Part shown: one piece after another, positions 61,450 to 64,000 of the stretch
Layout of the letters: every line of letters starts with the position of its first letter
Position numbering within the stretch: the stretch's first letter is position 1
DNA from: Owenia fusiformis
Taxonomy: Eukaryota > Annelida > Polychaeta > Sabellida > Oweniidae
Reading direction: 5' to 3'
Assembly (NCBI GenBank): GCA_903813345.2
Contig: CAIIXF020000005.1
Span: 37,019,375-37,083,374 of the forward strand
Length of the DNA: 64,000 nt
Made by a program: the position numbers and the translations under genes
The notes under the pieces: model-generated
The model's input: only the letters and a program-made list of their open reading frames with translations
Told to the model about the DNA's origin: nothing
Database searches by the model: none

Positions 61450-61865
61450 CATAAATTTGTTTGGAAAATCCATTTTGATGCAGTATGCTTAGGATCACTG
61501 GAGGTCACACCAGTTCGCAAATACAATCAATCATTCGGTCCCATCTACAATCAATCATTATAGTCAAATATTTGATAATGATGTTTTTATTCAGAAGCGT
61601 TTCCAAATGCTGGAACTATCTATTACATTGGCTTTCTAGAGATTTGACATGAGTGTTTTCTTACAATGAAATGCAAGATTCAATAGTGTGGACATTGTCT
61701 CATATATATCAGTGAAATAGTATGATTCTATGCTGATTCTTATCTAAGATTGCCATCAATCCATTTACTGTTGTTGTCAATTTGTTCCAAGAGGGTTAGA
61801 ACTGTAGCTGGCAATCAGACAAATTGAATGTTTGTAGTATCAATTTACGTATTTCGTATTCATCG

Positions 61866-62240
61866 CTCGTAGATGTCATCCCTTTGTTTCCTGTTCAACC
61901 CTCGTAGATGTCATCCCTTTGTTCTGTATTCAAACCTCATAGATGTCATATTTTTGTTTCGTATTAAGCCCTCGTTGATGACCCATGTTATCCCTTTGTT
62001 TCGTATTCAACGTTCCTTGATGTCATCCTTTTGTTTCGTATTCAACCCTCGTAGATGTCATCCTTTTGTTTTGTATTCAAATTTAGTAGATATTTCCCTT
62101 TATTCTGCATCCAACCAAAGTAAACGTCTTCCCCTTGTTCTGCATTCAACACTCATAGATGTCATAATTTTATTTTGTATTCAGCCTTCGTAGATGTCAT
62201 CTTTGTTATCATTCAACCCCCTTAGATGTCATGTTTGTTT
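61866..62240 (+). repeat. ~35-bp minisatellite (GTAGATGTCATCCCTTTGTT)
   Basis: About ten degraded units GTAGATGTCATCCYTTTGTT plus CGTATTCAACCCTC in the 3' flank of the receptor gene. The open frames across it are repeat-generated. Confidence 0.88.
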
Positions 62241-62480
62241 TGTATTTAGCCTCAAAGGTCTCTGTTTTGCATTGTCAATCGGACAATTCTTACTTCTATA
62301 TCTAAAATTCAACCCTCTTATATCATGTATATGTAGATTTAATTTAATTGGGCAATGCAGTGCTAATGAGGGTCAGTATGGGGAGCAAGATAGAACACAG
62401 TGCATTGTGGTTACGTCGTATGACAATTTATTCAAGTCGTGATGTTACATGTACAATGTTTTAAATGCAGCAAAAATGAA

Positions 62481-62486
62481 AATAAA
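62481..62486 (+). terminator. Candidate GPCR polyadenylation signal
   Basis: AATAAA about 1 kb after the receptor stop; a second AATAAA is at 62637-62642. Choice between them cannot be made from sequence. Confidence 0.3.
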
Positions 62487-62649
62487 ACCATTTTGAGGAG
62501 TACAATTGGTGACAACTTTGACTTATGTATAACACAAAATAATGGAAATATTCATATTAAAAGTATATTGACACAACAAATTATATTGGATCATTCATTC
62601 TAGTTCTTTGACACATGTTGTGATGTATGTATGTTGAATAAAAAGTATT

Positions 62650-64000
62650 TGATGAATGTTCTTTTGGGTGACCCAAATGATCCAAAGGATAATAACACTC
62701 GTCTATATATGGATAATACAAACAATAAAACAATAGGTCTAATGACCAAGTTAAAATGCATTGCGACTTGACAAAAAGTATGCTCTGCTGGACACTGGAC
62801 AGGAAGACAAAGCTGACCAGCTATACTCCTTAAACCAAAAAACAGTTTTTTTTATTAAATCATCTGTGGGAAATAAAGATACATACATACATATACTGGC
62901 AATAGATGGCTCCATGCTATAGCATTGGAGCAAATGTCCATTGGAGGAGAAAGAGTAAAAAGCGAAGTCCGTGACCTATGATTTTCATATTTTTTAAATA
63001 ACTTTTATTATTGAACTTTTAAATGTGCAAAAAATCAAAAAAAAAAATCCTGTCGTTCAATTTTGGATATATTAAAGCCTCTTTATACCCCATTCTCCCA
63101 TTTCTTAACGGGGATTAAAATGTTTTCTAGCTCAAATAAAAAAAGAAGTCAATGACATCAACTTTTTTATTTGATTATAAAGCATAATAATGCATTGGTC
63201 AAATTCTTTATAAAGTTTATCGTAATGATATTTTTAGGTCTCATTACTTTAAAGAGAGAATCAGATCTAGCGAGGAGGCCAACAAAAAATTGTTTCAATT
63301 TTAGAATATTTCTGGCTCATATCATTCCTTGTCATGTCTATTTTCTAAAAATCCCAGAAGTGCACACTTTAATCAATTGGACATGTCGCTTGTAATTTTG
63401 TCACCCCTATAGATCTGATTCTGCCTTTAACATACGGTGGGTTTACGTCTGTAGAAAGTACAGACGTCATATTAAACCAGCGAACAACTGCATGTAGACA
63501 CATGCAAACAGAATGACATATCCTATAAAGTATAGCTCGCTCTTAGATCTGTCGACGGGATATCGAGAGCTGGAGGATTAATTGGTAGATTCTTAAACTC
63601 TATTGTTTTAAATAAATAGCACTGCCATGGTGGATCTACGATTGGGAGTGCAATTTATAAGGAGGAAATCACCAGTGATGAGAGCGGGGGTGATTAATAT
63701 GTGGCAATGTATGGGAATGAGCATGTACTACACGAAGAATCGATTACACTGCTTGCCATAGGCAGAGTAGTTTCTCGACTTCTAAAATTGTGATTCACAC
63801 TACCCTACCACGTGACCACGTTTAAAAGGGAAACAGGGTACAGCTAAGTTGCAAATGGAGGACGTGGGTTTAATTCCATATTTCTGAACGTAAAATACAT
63901 TTTACATTTATTTCTAGTGTTCTACCAGACATAGAATTGATTCATCAAGCAGTTTGTAGAATATTGTTGGCAAAAAACCACTATAGGCAAAGATAGATAA
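62650..64000. other. No feature recognised
   Basis: AT-rich unique sequence. Small items only: TACATACATACATA microsatellite at 62880 and a short hairpin ACGTCTGT/ACAGACGT at 63445-63470. Confidence 0.4.

Noticed and set aside
61873-62193. 106-codon ORF CFLFNPRRCHPFVLYSNL
   Set aside because: It translates the 35-bp minisatellite downstream of the GPCR.
63830-63880. GTGGGTTTAATTCC as tRNA B box
   Set aside because: No A box at the right distance and no cloverleaf; chance resemblance.

Overview
The window is nuclear DNA from an AT-rich, intron-rich invertebrate genome that is heavily loaded with repeats. Multi-exon genes with GT..AG introns, tRNA- and LINE-like debris, many short terminal-inverted-repeat elements and an intronless rhodopsin-type receptor all point to an animal. 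The receptor type and the repeat families make a lophotrochozoan (mollusc, brachiopod or relative) my best guess, but that is inference only.

Left third (1-13,300, minus strand): the 5' half of a CCDC77-like centrosomal coiled-coil gene. Six exons give 222 continuous codons from an ATG at 13,300. Its introns are unusual. Intron 3 holds an inverted-terminus element built from ~335-bp tandem repeats. Intron 2 begins with a 33-bp minisatellite that copies the exon/donor junction about 16 times. Intron 1 (7.6 kb) is a stack of nested foldback and MITE-like elements, two of them with clear target-site duplications.

Centre (13,916-33,881, plus strand): a complete KDM5 (JARID1/lid) histone H3K4 demethylase gene. 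29 exon positions give a predicted 1,783-residue protein with JmjN, ARID, PHD1, JmjC, C5HC2, PLU-1, PHD2 and PHD3. It lies head-to-head with CCDC77, with 615 bp between the start codons. This is the same divergent arrangement as human KDM5A/CCDC77.

The outstanding feature is at 21,953-22,885. Three tandem, homologous 182-nt exons each encode the same catalytic slice of the JmjC domain (the Fe-binding HxE and a 2-oxoglutarate pocket residue). Phase arithmetic and in-frame stops show that exactly one of the three must be used per mRNA. The middle exon changes a 2-oxoglutarate-contacting Asn to Ser. This looks like a mutually exclusive splicing switch in the active site of a chromatin eraser.

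Right half: the KDM5 3' flank carries a 37-bp minisatellite. Further on are a 17-bp satellite (37.3-38.0 kb), a second copy of the inverted-terminus element in opposite orientation (38.75-40.3 kb) and a large 24-bp satellite (44.2-47.2 kb) that is open in several frames on both strands. A long stretch without recognisable genes (47.4-60.1 kb) follows. An intronless class A peptide-receptor-like GPCR lies at 60,175-61,449, followed by a 35-bp minisatellite in its 3' flank. I see no rRNA or intact tRNA genes and no CRISPR.
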